The notes: generated by a model from the letters alone, not told the origin. DNA of 64,000 nt from Phytomonospora endophytica (GCF_014202425.1 NZ_JACHGT010000011.1:129896-193895), one strand, 5' to 3'; shown: positions 9,007 through 18,149, numbered from the stretch's first letter. Made by a program: numbers and translations.

Positions 9007-9393
9007 TCAGCCCGACGACCCCGCCGACAGCTGGGACACCCGCTGGTACGAGATGCCGAGGATCGCGCCTGCGTCGCGGACGGACACGCCGGCGGCCTTG
9101 AGGCGATCGATCGCGTCGCGCATCGCCTGCGCCTCGGCGGCAACGGCGGCCCGCTTTCGATCGCGGGCGGCCTGGAGGGCCTCGATGGCCGTTTCCCCGT
9201 GGTCAGGGAGAATCGGGACGAGTTCGACGTCAACGTGCTCCGGGTCGACGTCGAGCATGGACGCGATGGCGTCACGGGCCATCTCCTGAGCCTGCGCCCA
9301 GGTGCGGCCTTGGGTGAATACGCCGGGCAGCTCGGGCACGGTGACGGCCCACCAGGCGCCTTCGCGTTCGGCGACCGCTTGGTAGGTGCTCAT
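9007..9393 (-). CDS. hicB: HicB-family antitoxin with C-terminal HTH
   Basis: 128 residues from ATG 9393; a TTG two codons upstream is possible but less likely. The N-terminal part carries the partially degraded RNase-H-like HicB fold, with the signature TVPELPGVFTQG. The C-terminal 45 residues form a helix-turn-helix (VSVRDAGAILGISYQRVSQL), the DNA-binding part that represses the hicAB promoter in this family. The start overlaps the hicA stop (ATGA), so toxin and antitoxin are translationally coupled in toxin-first order. Confidence 0.88.
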   Translation of the reverse strand: MSTYQAVAEREGAWWAVTVPELPGVFTQGRTWAQAQEMARDAIASMLDVDPEHVDVELVPILPDHGETAIEALQAARDRKRAAVAAEAQAMRDAIDRLKAAGVSVRDAGAILGISYQRVSQLSAGSSG

Positions 9394-9587
9394 CGGCAAG
9401 CTCCTTCCGCGATCCGGATGATCGCCTTGGCCGTGCGTTCATTGATCTCACGGTGGCGCGGGATCGTGAACTGGACGGTACCGAGTCGGACGACGTCATG
9501 GCTCGCACCGTGCCGCACCAGGACGAGCTCGGCCCCGTGCGACTTCGCGATCTTTCGGAGAGTTCGGATGAGTTTGTCCAATTTCAT
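9390..9587 (-). CDS. hicA: HicA-family mRNA interferase toxin
   Basis: 65 residues, typical length for HicA. The double-stranded-RNA-binding-like fold is indicated by the N-terminal helix, the region AELVLVRHGASHDVV and the FTIPRHREINERTAKAII end. Many HicA toxins carry a catalytic histidine in a G-S-H motif; here the equivalent is GASH, so activity is plausible. A TAGGAT hexamer at 9599-9604 on the minus strand lies at -10 distance upstream of the start. Confidence 0.85.
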   Translation of the reverse strand: MKLDKLIRTLRKIAKSHGAELVLVRHGASHDVVRLGTVQFTIPRHREINERTAKAIIRIAEGACR

Positions 9588-9640
9588 GACGCATGTCTAT
9601 CCTACACGAACAATCATCGTCTAGTCAGGGTGAACATCCT

Positions 9641-10798
9641 CTATCTCCTTCCCTCCCCCTCCAGCTCCACCCGCAACACCAGCCCGCCTCCGTCGCGCGC
9701 CTCCACCTCGATCCGCCCGTCGTGCGCTCGCACGACCGCGTCCACGATGGACAGTCCCAGCCCCACGCCCCTCGCCGACTCCACGCGGTCGTTGCCCTCG
9801 CCTCGCCGGAACGGCTGGAACAGCGCCGGGATCTCGTAGGCCGGGACGTGCGGGCCGGTGTTCGTCACGGTCAGCACCGCCTTCCCGTCCTCCGAGGTGG
9901 TGGCGACGTCGATGGTGCCGCCTTTGGTGTTGTGCCGGATGCCGTTGGCGATCAGGTTCTGCACGAGCCTCTCCAGCAGCATGGCGTCGCCGGAGGTGAA
10001 CGCGGGCGAGGCGTCCACCGACACCGTCACGCCGGCGTCCACGGCTTCGCCGGTGAGTTGGCCGGCGACGTGGGCGACGACGTCGGCGAGGTCGACCGGC
10101 GCGGGTCTCGGGACGGGGTTCTCCGAGGCGGCGAGGGTCAGCAGCCCGTCGATGAGCCGCTCGTGGCGCACGTTGACCGCCAGCAGGTTGGCCGTCAGGT
10201 CCCCGACGCGCCCGTCGGGGTCGGGCCGGGCGGCGGCGACCTCCAGCAGCGTCCGGTTGATGGCCAGCGGCGTGCGCAGTTCGTGGGATGCGTTGGCCAC
10301 GAAGCGCCGCTGCCCGTCGAAGGACCTGTCGAGCCGTTCCAGCATCTCGTCGAAGGTGTCGGCGAGCCGTTTCAGCTCGTCGCCGGGCCCGGCGAGGTTG
10401 ATCCTCTCGTGCAGGTTGCGGTCGGCGACGCGCCGGGCGGTCTCGGTGATCGCCTCGATCGGCCGGAGCACGCGTCCCGCCATCAGCCACCCGAAACCCA
10501 CGGCGAACACGCCGACGAGGACCAGCGCGACGGCCGACCACACCAGCAGCGACTCCAGCGTCGCCGCGCGGGTCGCGTCCTGCCTTTCGATGAGGCTGTT
10601 GACCAGGGCGATCACCGTGTCCTTGTCCGGCGGGAGCTGAGCACCGCTCATGCTGCCGAGTTCGGCGGCGTCGGTGCGGGTCAGTCCCGTCGCGTACAGC
10701 CGCTCGCGGACGAGGAAGTAGACGACGGCGATCAGCACGCTCCCCGCCAGCAGGAAGGCGCCCCCGTAGAGCACGGTCAGCCGTGTGCGCAGTTTCAT
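9641..10798 (-). CDS. OmpR-class sensor histidine kinase
   Basis: 385 residues from ATG 10798. Span 1 at residues about 12-32, a short extracytoplasmic loop, span 2 at about 88-112, then HAMP, HisKA (FVANASHELRTPLAINRTL with the acceptor histidine), and HATPase_c with the N-box NGIRHN and the G-box GVGLGLSIVDAVV. The start overlaps the response regulator by 4 bp. The divergent efflux operon at 11561-14940 is its likely regulon. Confidence 0.92.
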   Translation of the reverse strand: MKLRTRLTVLYGGAFLLAGSVLIAVVYFLVRERLYATGLTRTDAAELGSMSGAQLPPDKDTVIALVNSLIERQDATRAATLESLLVWSAVALVLVGVFAVGFGWLMAGRVLRPIEAITETARRVADRNLHERINLAGPGDELKRLADTFDEMLERLDRSFDGQRRFVANASHELRTPLAINRTLLEVAAARPDPDGRVGDLTANLLAVNVRHERLIDGLLTLAASENPVPRPAPVDLADVVAHVAGQLTGEAVDAGVTVSVDASPAFTSGDAMLLERLVQNLIANGIRHNTKGGTIDVATTSEDGKAVLTVTNTGPHVPAYEIPALFQPFRRGEGNDRVESARGVGLGLSIVDAVVRAHDGRIEVEARDGGGLVLRVELEGEGRR

Positions 10799-11451
10799 CG
10801 GATCACGTACCCCACTCCCGCGAGGGTCTCGATGACGGGCGGGTCGGCGAGTTTGCGCCGCAGCGTCATCATCGTGACCCGCACGACGTTCGTGGCCGGG
10901 TCGATGTGCTCGTCCCAGACCTTCTCCAGCAGCCGCTCGGCGGACACGACGGCCCCGTCGGCGCGCATCAGCTCGGCGAGCACGCCGAACTCCTTGTTCG
11001 ACAGCGGCACGTACCGCCCGTCGCGGAACACCTGGCGCCGGACGCTGTCGAGGGAGATCCCGGCCCTTTCCAGCACCGGCGGCGCGGCCGGTGCCGAGCG
11101 GCGGGCCAGCGCGCGGACGCGGGCGGTGAGTTCGGCGAAGGCGAAGGGCTTGCCGAGGTAGTCGTCGGCGCCGATCGACAGGCCGTGCACGCGGTCGGCG
11201 ACGCCGGTGGCGGCCGTCAGCATGAGCACGCGTGTGGTGCGCCCGCCTTCGGCGACGCGCCGGCACAGTTCGTCGCCGCCCATGCCGGGCAGGTCGCGGT
11301 CGAGGACGGCCACGTCGTAGTCGTAGACGGCCAGCCTGGTCCGCGCGGAGTTCCCGTCGTAGCAGACGTCGACGGCCATCGCCTCGGCCCGCAGGCCCTC
11401 GGCGATGGCGTCGGCGAGCATCCGTTCGTCCTCGACCACCAGTACGCGCAT
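10795..11451 (-). CDS. OmpR/PhoB-family response regulator
   Basis: 218 residues: receiver domain with the phospho-acceptor in VAVLDRDLPGMGG and conserved lysine in YLGKPFA, followed by a winged-helix DNA-binding domain (about residues 130-218) ending NVVRVTMMTLRRKLADP. It is first in the regulator-kinase operon and is divided from the lipoprotein gene by a 109-bp divergent promoter region. Confidence 0.93.
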   Translation of the reverse strand: MRVLVVEDERMLADAIAEGLRAEAMAVDVCYDGNSARTRLAVYDYDVAVLDRDLPGMGGDELCRRVAEGGRTTRVLMLTAATGVADRVHGLSIGADDYLGKPFAFAELTARVRALARRSAPAAPPVLERAGISLDSVRRQVFRDGRYVPLSNKEFGVLAELMRADGAVVSAERLLEKVWDEHIDPATNVVRVTMMTLRRKLADPPVIETLAGVGYVIR

Positions 11452-11560
11452 GCCGTCGAGTCTCCCCGCCGGGGCATAAGACCGGCGTAAGGATCGGCGT
11501 TGACGCCCACCACATGGCCCGCGGACTTCACTTCACCGCACACGTGAAGGAGGTCTCACG

Positions 11561-12058
11561 ATGAGACGAGCGATCTGGGCCGCCGCGGCGGCGGCCGCCG
11601 CGGTACTGCTGCTGTCGGCCTGCGGGCCGGGTGACGGCGAGGACGTCGCCACGGCGGGCGGGGATCCCGCCTCGGGCGCCTCGGCGCCGGCGGAGCTCTC
11701 CGAGGAGGAGATGCTGCAGTTGTTCGTCGGCTGCATGCGCGAGCAGGGCGTCGACATGCCCGACCCGGGCCCCGGTGGGGACCTGACCGGGCTGCGCGAC
11801 TACTTCCTGGACAACCCGGAGGCCGTCGACGCCTGCCGCGACAAGCTCCCGACCGGTGACCAGCCGACCGAGCTGGACCCGGCCGACCAGGAGGCGATGA
11901 TGGAGTTCGTGGCGTGCATGCGCGACAACGGCGTCGACATGCCCGACCCGGACCCGAACGGCAAGCCGCAGTTCGACCCGAAGCTGCTCGACGACCCGGA
12001 TTTCAAGACGGCCATGAACGCCTGCCAGGACCTGCTGTCCGGATTGCGGGGCGAGTGA
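11561..12058 (+). CDS. Secreted lipoprotein with duplicated CMR-x2-GVDMPDP motif
   Basis: 165 residues. A short signal peptide ends in the lipobox LLSAC, so the mature N-terminus is a lipidated cysteine. The mature part contains two similar segments, GCMREQGVDMPDPGPGG and ACMRDNGVDMPDPDPNG, about 60 residues apart, each accompanied by a second cysteine downstream (DACRD and NACQD), suggesting two disulfide-bonded repeats. A good RBS (GAAGGAGG) precedes the ATG. It is first in the efflux operon and overlaps the adaptor gene, so it may be an accessory sensor or substrate-binding part. Function is not known. Confidence 0.85.
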   Translation: MRRAIWAAAAAAAAVLLLSACGPGDGEDVATAGGDPASGASAPAELSEEEMLQLFVGCMREQGVDMPDPGPGGDLTGLRDYFLDNPEAVDACRDKLPTGDQPTELDPADQEAMMEFVACMRDNGVDMPDPDPNGKPQFDPKLLDDPDFKTAMNACQDLLSGLRGE

Positions 12059-13110
12059 TGAGGGGACGGATCTGGGCCGCCGGGGGCGCGGCCGTGGTCG
12101 TCGTGGCCGGCGCGGTCGTGGTCGCCCTCGGTGCCTTCGGCGGGGACGGGGAGGCGGCCTCCACCGACCTGCCGCCGGGTACGACGGAGGTCCGCCGCCA
12201 GGACCTGACGCGCACCGAGCGCGTCGACGGGACCTTGACCTACGGCGAGGCGACGCCGCTGTCGGGGAGCCTGCCGGGGACGGTGACGTGGCTGCCGGCG
12301 GCGGGCGCGACCGTCCGGCGCGGCAAGGCTCTGTACAAAGTGGACGACGATGCGGTGGTCGTCATGTACGGCCTGCTTCCCTTGTGGCGTGAGCTCTCTC
12401 CGGGGACGAGCGGGCCGGACGTGCGGCAGCTGGAGGAGAACCTGGAGGCCTTGGGATATACCGGTCTCACCGTCGACTCCGACTACACCGGCGCCACCGC
12501 CGACGCCGTCCGCGCCTGGCAGGACGACGCCGGGCTGCCCGAGACCGGGACGGTCGCGCCCGGCCGGGTCGTGTTCGCCGACGGCGCCGCGCGCGTCGCC
12601 GAACTGTCGGTCGCGGTCGGCGGGCCCGCCTCGGGGCCGGTGCTCACCTACACCGGCGGGAAGCGGGAGGTGCGCGTCGACCTCGACGTGGCCGATCAGG
12701 ATCTGGTGAAGAAGGGACTCGGCGTCGCGGTGACGTTGCCCGACGGGTCCACTGTGGATGCCGAAGTCGCACGGATCGGGACGGCGGTGCAGTCCGGAGA
12801 GGCCGCGACCGGCGGCGAGGACGGTGCCGACACCATCGAGGTCAACGTGTCCATAAAGGACCAGAAGGCGCTCGGGTCGCTCGACTCGGCACCGGTCACC
12901 GTCGAGCTGACCGCCGAGACCAGAGAAGACGTGCTCGTCGTCCCGGTCGAGGCGCTGCTCGCCTTGCGGGAAGGCGGATACGGCCTGCAACTCGTGGAGG
13001 GCGGCTCCACCCGGATCGTCGCGGTCACGGCCGGGATGTTCGCCTCCGGCCTGGTCGAGGTCAGTGGCGAGGGCCTCGCCGAAGGCGTGCTCGTGGGGCT
13101 GCCGTCATGA
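12058..13110 (+). CDS. Membrane-anchored efflux adaptor with peptidoglycan-binding domain
   Basis: 350 residues; ATG 12058 overlaps the lipoprotein stop. An N-terminal span (residues about 8-28) anchors the protein outside the membrane. The sequence then shows a beta-barrel/lipoyl-like start ([14 protein letters not shown]), a PG_binding_1-like insertion ([17 protein letters not shown] ... [15 protein letters not shown], residues about 120-170), and a C-terminal membrane-fusion-protein barrel. In Gram-positives, such adaptors pair with MacB-like ABC pumps, here the two genes that follow. Confidence 0.85.
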   Translation: MRGRIWAAGGAAVVVVAGAVVVALGAFGGDGEAASTDLPPGTTEVRRQDLTRTERVDGTLTYGEATPLSGSLPGTVTWLPAAGATVRRGKALYKVDDDAVVVMYGLLPLWRELSPGTSGPDVRQLEENLEALGYTGLTVDSDYTGATADAVRAWQDDAGLPETGTVAPGRVVFADGAARVAELSVAVGGPASGPVLTYTGGKREVRVDLDVADQDLVKKGLGVAVTLPDGSTVDAEVARIGTAVQSGEAATGGEDGADTIEVNVSIKDQKALGSLDSAPVTVELTAETREDVLVVPVEALLALREGGYGLQLVEGGSTRIVAVTAGMFASGLVEVSGEGLAEGVLVGLPS

Positions 13111-13778
13111 GCCTGGTCGTTCTGGAGGGCGTCACCAAGAGCTACCCGGGTGACGTCGTCGCCCTTGACGACGTCTCGCTGTCCATCGGCCGCGGCGAGC
13201 TCGTCGCGATCGCCGGCCCGTCCGGTTCGGGGAAGTCGACGCTGCTGCACCTCGCGGGGACGCTCGATCGTCCGACGGTGGGGACGGTCACCGTCGCCGG
13301 ACGCGACATCGCTTCCCTCGGCGACCGGGAACTGTCGCGGTTGCGGGCGGCCGAGCTGGGCTTCGTGTTCCAGCAGTTTCATCTGGCGGCGGGGGTCTCG
13401 GCGGTGGACAACGTCGCCGACGGGCTGCTGTACGCCGATGTCGCCCGACCCGAGCGGCGCCGGCGTGCGTCCCTCGCGCTGGAGCGGGTCGGACTCGGCC
13501 ACCGGACCGGCCACCGTCCACATGAGATGTCGGGCGGGGAACGGCAGCGGGTGGCGATCGCCCGCGCGATCGTCGGCGGACCGTCGCTGCTGCTGGCCGA
13601 CGAACCGACCGGCAACCTCGACTCGGCCTCGGGGGTGATCGTCATGGACCTGTTGCGGGACCTGCATTCCGGCGGGACCACGGTCGTGGTCATCACCCAC
13701 GACCGGGACATCGCCGCGGCCCTGCCGCGCCGGATCGAGATGCGCGACGGGAAGGTGGTCGGCGATGCGCTGGGCTGA
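13107..13778 (+). CDS. MacB/LolD-type ABC transporter ATP-binding protein
   Basis: 223 residues with Walker [11 protein letters not shown]-loop FVFQQFHL, signature [14 protein letters not shown] and Walker [14 protein letters not shown], followed by the H-loop histidine in VVITHD. This is the small LolD/MacB class rather than the DrrA class seen at the left of the window. Starts and ends overlap both neighbours in the operon. Confidence 0.93.
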   Translation: MSLVVLEGVTKSYPGDVVALDDVSLSIGRGELVAIAGPSGSGKSTLLHLAGTLDRPTVGTVTVAGRDIASLGDRELSRLRAAELGFVFQQFHLAAGVSAVDNVADGLLYADVARPERRRRASLALERVGLGHRTGHRPHEMSGGERQRVAIARAIVGGPSLLLADEPTGNLDSASGVIVMDLLRDLHSGGTTVVVITHDRDIAAALPRRIEMRDGKVVGDALG

Positions 13779-14940
13779 CGCGTTCCGGGTCGGCGCGCAC
13801 GGACTGCGGGCGCGGCCGCTGCGGGCGGTGCTGTCGGCGGTGGGCATCGCGATCGGGATCGCCGCGATGGTCTCCGTGGTCGGCATCTCGGCGTCGAGCC
13901 GGGAACTGCTCGACCAGAAGCTGGACCGCCTCGGCACCAACCTGCTCACCGTCGCGCCCGGCCAGTCCCTGTTCGGCGACGCATCGCAGCTGCCGCTGTC
14001 GGCCGAGACGATGATCGGCGCGATCGGGCCGGTCGAGTCACTGTCGGCGACGGGGATGCTCACCGAGGCGGCCGTCTACCGCAACGACCGCGTCGATCCC
14101 GGGCGCACCAACAGCATCGGCGTGCGCGCGGCCCGGCTCAACCTGCTCGACGTCGTCGGCGGCACCATCCACAGTGGACGATGGCTGGACCCGGCGAGCG
14201 AGGCCTATCCGACGGTCGTGCTCGGCGCGCGCACCGCCGAACGCCTCGGGATCGCCGCCGCCGACCCGGATCTCCAGGTCTGGCTCGGCGGACAATGGTT
14301 CACCGTCATCGGGATCCTCGACGAGATCGAGCTCGCCCCGGAACTCGACACCTCGGCACTCGTCGGCTGGCCCGCCGCACAGTCCTATCTGGACTTCGAC
14401 GCGCACGCCACCACCGTCTACACCCGCGCCGCCGAGACCGCCGTCGACGACGTCCGCGCCGTCCTCGGCGCCACGGCCCACCCCGAACACCCCGACGAGG
14501 TCGACGTTTCGCGGCCCTCCGACGCGCTCGCGGCCAAGAACGCCACCGACGAGGCCTTCACCGGGCTGCTGCTCGGCCTCGGCGCGGTGGCCCTGGTCGT
14601 CGGGGGTGTCGGCGTGGCCAACACGATGGTCATCTCGGTGCTGGAAAGACGCGGCGAGATCGGCCTGCGCCGGTCGATTGGCGCCACCCGGGGCGACGTG
14701 CGCGTCCAGTTCCTCATGGAGTCGGCGCTCCTGTCACTGCTCGGAGGCGCCGGCGGCGTCGCGCTCGGCGCCGCCGTCACCGCCGCCTACGCGCTGAGCA
14801 AGGACTGGCCCGTCGCCGTCCCCGCGTGGGTGCTCGCCGGCGGCTTCGCCGCGACCGTCCTCATCGGCGCCGTCGCCGGCTGGTACCCGGCCGCCAAGGC
14901 CGCCCGGCTCTCACCGACCGAGGCGCTCGCCGTGCCCTGA
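13765..14940 (+). CDS. MacB-like ABC transporter permease (FtsX superfamily)
   Basis: 391 residues: span 1 at about 20-40, a large extracytoplasmic MacB_PCD-type domain (about 45-250), then three C-terminal spans of the FtsX fold, with the characteristic [19 protein letters not shown] between spans 2 and 3. It is last in the lipoprotein-adaptor-ATPase-permease operon. Such type VII pumps use mechanotransmission to extrude peptides, lipids or drugs; the substrate here is unknown. Confidence 0.92.
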   Translation: MRWADAFRVGAHGLRARPLRAVLSAVGIAIGIAAMVSVVGISASSRELLDQKLDRLGTNLLTVAPGQSLFGDASQLPLSAETMIGAIGPVESLSATGMLTEAAVYRNDRVDPGRTNSIGVRAARLNLLDVVGGTIHSGRWLDPASEAYPTVVLGARTAERLGIAAADPDLQVWLGGQWFTVIGILDEIELAPELDTSALVGWPAAQSYLDFDAHATTVYTRAAETAVDDVRAVLGATAHPEHPDEVDVSRPSDALAAKNATDEAFTGLLLGLGAVALVVGGVGVANTMVISVLERRGEIGLRRSIGATRGDVRVQFLMESALLSLLGGAGGVALGAAVTAAYALSKDWPVAVPAWVLAGGFAATVLIGAVAGWYPAAKAARLSPTEALAVP

Positions 14941-14956
14941 CATGGCATCCGTCACC

Positions 14957-14992
14957 CGGTCTCCTGGCGGCGCCGAAGCTGCCAGGAGACCG
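14957..14992. terminator. Hairpin terminator candidate after the efflux operon
   Basis: A perfect 12-bp stem (CGGTCTCCTGGC / GCCAGGAGACCG) with a 12-base loop lies 17 bp after the permease stop. There is no T tract, which is common for terminators in GC-rich actinomycetes. Confidence 0.6.
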
Positions 14993-15026
14993 ACCCGGCG
15001 GTGCCGGGCTTACCCAGAGGTATGGA

Positions 15027-15056
15027 CTTACCGAACGTAAGGTTCCAGCCTATGGT
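15027..15056 (+). promoter_or_regulatory. Candidate promoter with CTTAC-N5-GTAAG inverted repeat
   Basis: CTTAC (15027-15031) and GTAAG (15037-15041) form an inverted repeat. A possible -35 TTACCG (15028-15033) and -10 TATGGT (15051-15056) are 17 bp apart, which would place the transcript start at or just before the ATG at 15063. The repeat overlaps the -35, so a repressor or MerR-type activator site is possible. Confidence 0.35.
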
Positions 15057-15062
15057 CACCAC

Positions 15063-15704
15063 ATGTCCGAGATTCACGTGGAGATCTGGTCCGACCTGCT
15101 GTGCCCCTGGTGCTTCATCGGCAAACGCCGCTTCGAGGCCGCGCTCGCCGCCTTCGAGCACCGCGACGACGTCCGCGTCACCTGGCGCAGCTTCGAACTC
15201 GACCCCGGCCGCGGCACCGGCCCCGAACTCAACATCCCCCAGCACATCAGCCGCGACCTCGGCCTCCCGCAACCGGAGGCCGACCGCGTCGCCGACAAGG
15301 TCACCCGGCTCGCCGCCGAGGTCGGGCTCACCTACCGGCTCGAACGGGCACGACCCGTCAACAGCTTCGACGCCCACCGCCTCATGCACCACGGCGAAGC
15401 CGAAGGACTCGGCGAACCACTCCGCGAACGCCTCATGACCGCCTACACCGCCGAAGGCGCCGACCTCTCCGACCACGAACTGCTCGCCGCACTCGCCGCC
15501 GAAGCCGGACTCGACCAGGACGGCGCCATGGCCGTCCTGGCATCGCGGGCCTACGGCGAACAGGTCCGCGCCGACGAACGCCGGGCACGAGACCTCGGCG
15601 TCACCGGCGTGCCGACCTTCGTGTTCGCCGAACGCCTCGCCACCTCCGGCGCCCAGACCGTCGAGGTCTTCGCCGACCTGCTCACCAGGGCTCGCAACGG
15701 CTGA
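15063..15704 (+). CDS. DsbA-family (FrnE-like) thioredoxin-fold oxidoreductase
   Basis: 213 residues from ATG 15063. The N-terminus EIWSDLLCPWCFIGKRRFE carries the CPWC redox motif at the start of the thioredoxin fold, followed by the helical insertion of the FrnE group (NSFDAHRLMHHGEAEG) and the cis-proline segment GVTGVPTFVF. No signal peptide, so it is cytoplasmic. FrnE-like proteins act in oxidative-stress thiol chemistry or as isomerase-like enzymes in some polyketide pathways. Confidence 0.92.
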   Translation: MSEIHVEIWSDLLCPWCFIGKRRFEAALAAFEHRDDVRVTWRSFELDPGRGTGPELNIPQHISRDLGLPQPEADRVADKVTRLAAEVGLTYRLERARPVNSFDAHRLMHHGEAEGLGEPLRERLMTAYTAEGADLSDHELLAALAAEAGLDQDGAMAVLASRAYGEQVRADERRARDLGVTGVPTFVFAERLATSGAQTVEVFADLLTRARNG

Positions 15705-15807
15705 CATGGCGGGCTTCGGCCACCCGCGCCGAAGCACCGGACGGCCCCACCAGGGGCGTGCCACGATCGCACTCGGCCGCACTCACGCGGCCGACGGGGG
15801 AGGAAAC

Positions 15808-16122
15808 ATGCGCACGCTCACACGCGCGGGACTCGCGGCGGCGACCGCGGCCGTACTCGCGCTCGCCCCGGCGGGGGAGGCCCTGGCCGCGCAGGGCACG
15901 TTCTTCTATGTCGGCGACAACGGCGAGGAACTCAACATCGACGACCCCGAGAACGGCGAGTGCTACCTGCTCGTCAGCGGTGCCCGGCGGGCGGGCAACT
16001 TCACCGACACGGTCGCGTGGGTCTACGCCGAGCACGGTTGCGAAGGCCCGGTGATCATGATGACGCCGGGGACGATGGCCGACTTCTACGACCCGATTCC
16101 GCACGGGGTCATGTTCGGCTGA
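15808..16122 (+). CDS. Small secreted protein, unknown function
   Basis: 104 residues from ATG 15808, preceded by GGGGGAGGAAAC as RBS. A signal peptide with a positively charged start and Ala-rich core is cleaved near ALAA (about residue 29). The mature part of about 75 residues has two cysteines (GECYL and HGCEG) that could form one disulfide. I do not recognise a family. It ends 4 bp before the convergent TetR gene. Confidence 0.75.
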   Translation: MRTLTRAGLAAATAAVLALAPAGEALAAQGTFFYVGDNGEELNIDDPENGECYLLVSGARRAGNFTDTVAWVYAEHGCEGPVIMMTPGTMADFYDPIPHGVMFG

Positions 16123-16126
16123 CCGC

Positions 16127-16744
16127 CTACGACCCCACCGACAGGTCGAGCGCGCCCGGGAGGGCGGCGAAGCCGTCGCGGACCAGGACGGCGAGCCACG
16201 TGGCGTCGGCGGGCTCCTTCACCGCCCAGTCCTGGTTGGCCGTGTGCCACACCGCGAGCATGAGCTCCAGTGCCAGGCGGAGCCGCAGGTCGGTCGGGTC
16301 GAGACCGGCACGGCCGCCGAGGATCAGCGCGATCTCGGCGGTCGTGTCGGCGCAGAAACGCAGCTCGCGCGCGGTGAGGGCGGGGGTGCGGTCGGCGATG
16401 CGGCGGCAGGCCAGGAACTGACCCGCCCACTCCGGCTCCATCGCCTCGATCGAGGCCAGCAGGAGCCGTTCCAGGACGCCGATGAGCGGCCCGTCGAGCC
16501 GGGCCTCGGCGATCAGCTCGCCGAAGACGCTCCACAGGCGCTGCTCGGGTGCGAGGACGACGTCCTCCTTCGAGGCGAAGATCCGGAAGAAGGTCCGGGT
16601 CGACACCTCCACGCTGTCGGTGAGGTGCTCGATGGTCACCGCGTCGAAGCCGTGCTCGCCGAACAGTGCGATCGCCGCCTCCACGAGTTCGCGGCGGGTG
16701 CGCAGCTTCTTGCGTTCGCGCAGGGACAGGTCGGTGACGGTCAC
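16127..16744 (-). CDS. TetR-family transcriptional regulator
   Basis: 205 residues from GTG 16744; the frame is open for about 100 more codons upstream but that sequence is repeat-like. The N-terminal HTH is clear (TRRELVEAAIALFGEHGFDA ... STRTFFRIFASKEDVV). A C-terminal ligand domain of about 140 residues follows. It diverges from the quinone oxidoreductase gene at 17138, with two strong palindromes in between, and so probably represses that gene and possibly itself. Confidence 0.9.
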   Translation of the reverse strand: MTVTDLSLRERKKLRTRRELVEAAIALFGEHGFDAVTIEHLTDSVEVSTRTFFRIFASKEDVVLAPEQRLWSVFGELIAEARLDGPLIGVLERLLLASIEAMEPEWAGQFLACRRIADRTPALTARELRFCADTTAEIALILGGRAGLDPTDLRLRLALELMLAVWHTANQDWAVKEPADATWLAVLVRDGFAALPGALDLSVGS

Positions 16745-16769
16745 GGCCGCGAGTCTAGTGGCGGGGGAG

Positions 16770-17045
16770 CGGTTTCGCGTGTTGCGCGGCTTCCGGCAGG
16801 CGGGCGCGTCGGCCGGCGAGCGGCGTTCGGCGGTGGTGGGCGTTGGCCTGCCGCGCGCGTTCGCCGCCCACCGGCGTTCGGCGCGCATGGGCGTTCGGCG
16901 GTGAGCGGCGTCCGCCTCTCGCGGGCGTTCGCCGCCGATGGGCATGGGGCACCCGCGCGCGTTCGCCGTTGATGGGCGTTGGGCACCGGAGCGCGTTCGC
17001 CGACGGGGGGCAATCGGCGGTGGTGGGCTTTCGCCCATGGGCGGC
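16770..17045. repeat. Degenerate GCGTTCGCC-based intergenic repeat
   Basis: This 280-bp stretch upstream of the TetR gene consists of imperfect units of roughly 30 bp built around GCGTTCGCCG and GATGGGCGTTGGGCAC. Both strands are open through it, but the translations are Arg/Ala/Pro repeats, so I see no gene here. Confidence 0.6.
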
Positions 17046-17051
17046 GGTCGA

Positions 17052-17094
17052 CATTCATAGGCGTTAGCCTATCGTAGGCAATCGCCTATGAATG
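17052..17094. promoter_or_regulatory. 43-bp nested inverted repeat, likely TetR operator
   Basis: The outer arms CATTCATAGGCG / CGCCTATGAATG are perfect, and an inner palindrome GCCTA-TCG-TAGGC sits at its centre, so the site looks like several half-sites of TAGGCNNT. It lies between the divergent TetR and oxidoreductase genes. Confidence 0.75.
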
Positions 17095-17096
17095 CC

Positions 17097-17117
17097 AAAC
17101 TGCACGCAGTGCAGTTT
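17097..17117. promoter_or_regulatory. 21-bp perfect palindrome upstream of the oxidoreductase
   Basis: Arms AAACTGCAC and GTGCAGTTT flank a 3-base centre GCA. It starts 2 bp after the 43-bp repeat and ends 20 bp before the ATG at 17138, so binding there would block transcription or initiation. Its sequence differs from the 43-bp site, which suggests a second regulator or a bipartite operator. Confidence 0.75.
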
Positions 17118-17137
17118 CCTTGCCTCTGGAGCTCCCC

Positions 17138-18067
17138 ATGCGCGCACTTGCCATCGACCACTCCGCTCCCGGCGGTCTCGCCTTCGCCGAGGTCGCCGAC
17201 CCGGTCCCGGCCCCGAACCAGGCCCTCGTCGAGGTCAAGGCCGTCTCCCTCAACCCCGGCGAGCTACTCCACCTCCTGCCAGAGGGCGCCGACGGCGAGG
17301 TGTACGGCTGGGACGCCGCCGGTGTCGTGGTGCGGGCGGCCGACGACGGCAGCGGCCCGGCCGTCGGCACGCCCGTCGTCACCCTCCGGTGGACTGGAGC
17401 GTGGGCGCGTCTCCGCGCCGTCGACACCGCCTGGCTCGGCGTCGCGCCCGACGGCGCCGACTTCGGTGCCCTCGCGACGATTCCCGTCGCGGCGGGGACG
17501 GCCCTGCGCGTGTTGCGCAAGATGGGCTCGATCCTCGGCCGGCGCGTGCTGGTCACCGGGGCGACGGGAGCCGTCGGCCGCTACGCCGTGCAGCTCGCGC
17601 ACCGGGCGGGGGCCCACGTCATCGCCGCCACCCGTAACGTGGCCGCCAACGGGCCGGCGCTCAAGGCCCTCGGTGCCGACGAGGTCGTCGTCACCCCGGC
17701 CGAGATCGCCGGACCCGTCGACGCCGTCCTCGACCACGTCGGCGGCGAGACCCTCGTCGAGGCCTTCGCGGCCATGACCGGCGGCGGGCTGCTCGTGTCC
17801 ATCGGCAACACCTCGGCCACCGGCGAGCACTTCCCCTTCGGGGCGCTCTTCGCCGACGCCGCCACCCACGACCGCCGGATCTCCAGTTTCATCATCACCG
17901 GTGAAGGTGACCTGAGCGCCGACCTCGGCTGGCTCGCCCATGAGGTCGCCGCCGGGCGCCTCGACCCGGGCGTCGGTCACCGCGCCGACTGGTCGCGGGC
18001 GCCTGCGCTCGTCGCCGCCCACGCGGCCGGCGAACGGCTCGGCAAGATCGTCCTTGACGTCTCCTGA
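17138..18067 (+). CDS. Zinc-independent quinone oxidoreductase-like MDR protein
   Basis: 309 residues from ATG 17138. A GroES-like N-terminal half (LNPGELLHLLPEG, YGWDAAGVVV) is followed by a Rossmann NADPH-binding half with VLVTGATGAVGRYAVQLA. Zinc ligands of alcohol dehydrogenases are absent, so it belongs with quinone/enone reductases. The divergent TetR gene and the double palindrome suggest induction by an electrophile or quinone. Confidence 0.88.
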   Translation: MRALAIDHSAPGGLAFAEVADPVPAPNQALVEVKAVSLNPGELLHLLPEGADGEVYGWDAAGVVVRAADDGSGPAVGTPVVTLRWTGAWARLRAVDTAWLGVAPDGADFGALATIPVAAGTALRVLRKMGSILGRRVLVTGATGAVGRYAVQLAHRAGAHVIAATRNVAANGPALKALGADEVVVTPAEIAGPVDAVLDHVGGETLVEAFAAMTGGGLLVSIGNTSATGEHFPFGALFADAATHDRRISSFIITGEGDLSADLGWLAHEVAAGRLDPGVGHRADWSRAPALVAAHAAGERLGKIVLDVS

Positions 18068-18123
18068 CTCGCGGCCCGGCTGTCCCGGGGTACCGGCCCG
18101 CCGTGGACGTTTCCCGACGTGAA

Positions 18124-18147
18124 GGCCCGGCCGTCACCGGCCGGGCC
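18124..18147. terminator. Hairpin terminator after the quinone oxidoreductase
   Basis: Perfect 10-bp stem GGCCCGGCCG / CGGCCGGGCC with a 4-base loop TCAC, 57 bp beyond the stop codon. No T tract. It opens the hairpin-like repeat array that follows. Confidence 0.6.
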
Positions 18148-18149
18148 CA

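Noticed and set aside
16745-17038. N-terminal extension of the TetR protein by 98 codons
   Set aside because: The extension is encoded by a degenerate DNA repeat and family members start close to the HTH, which fits GTG 16744.
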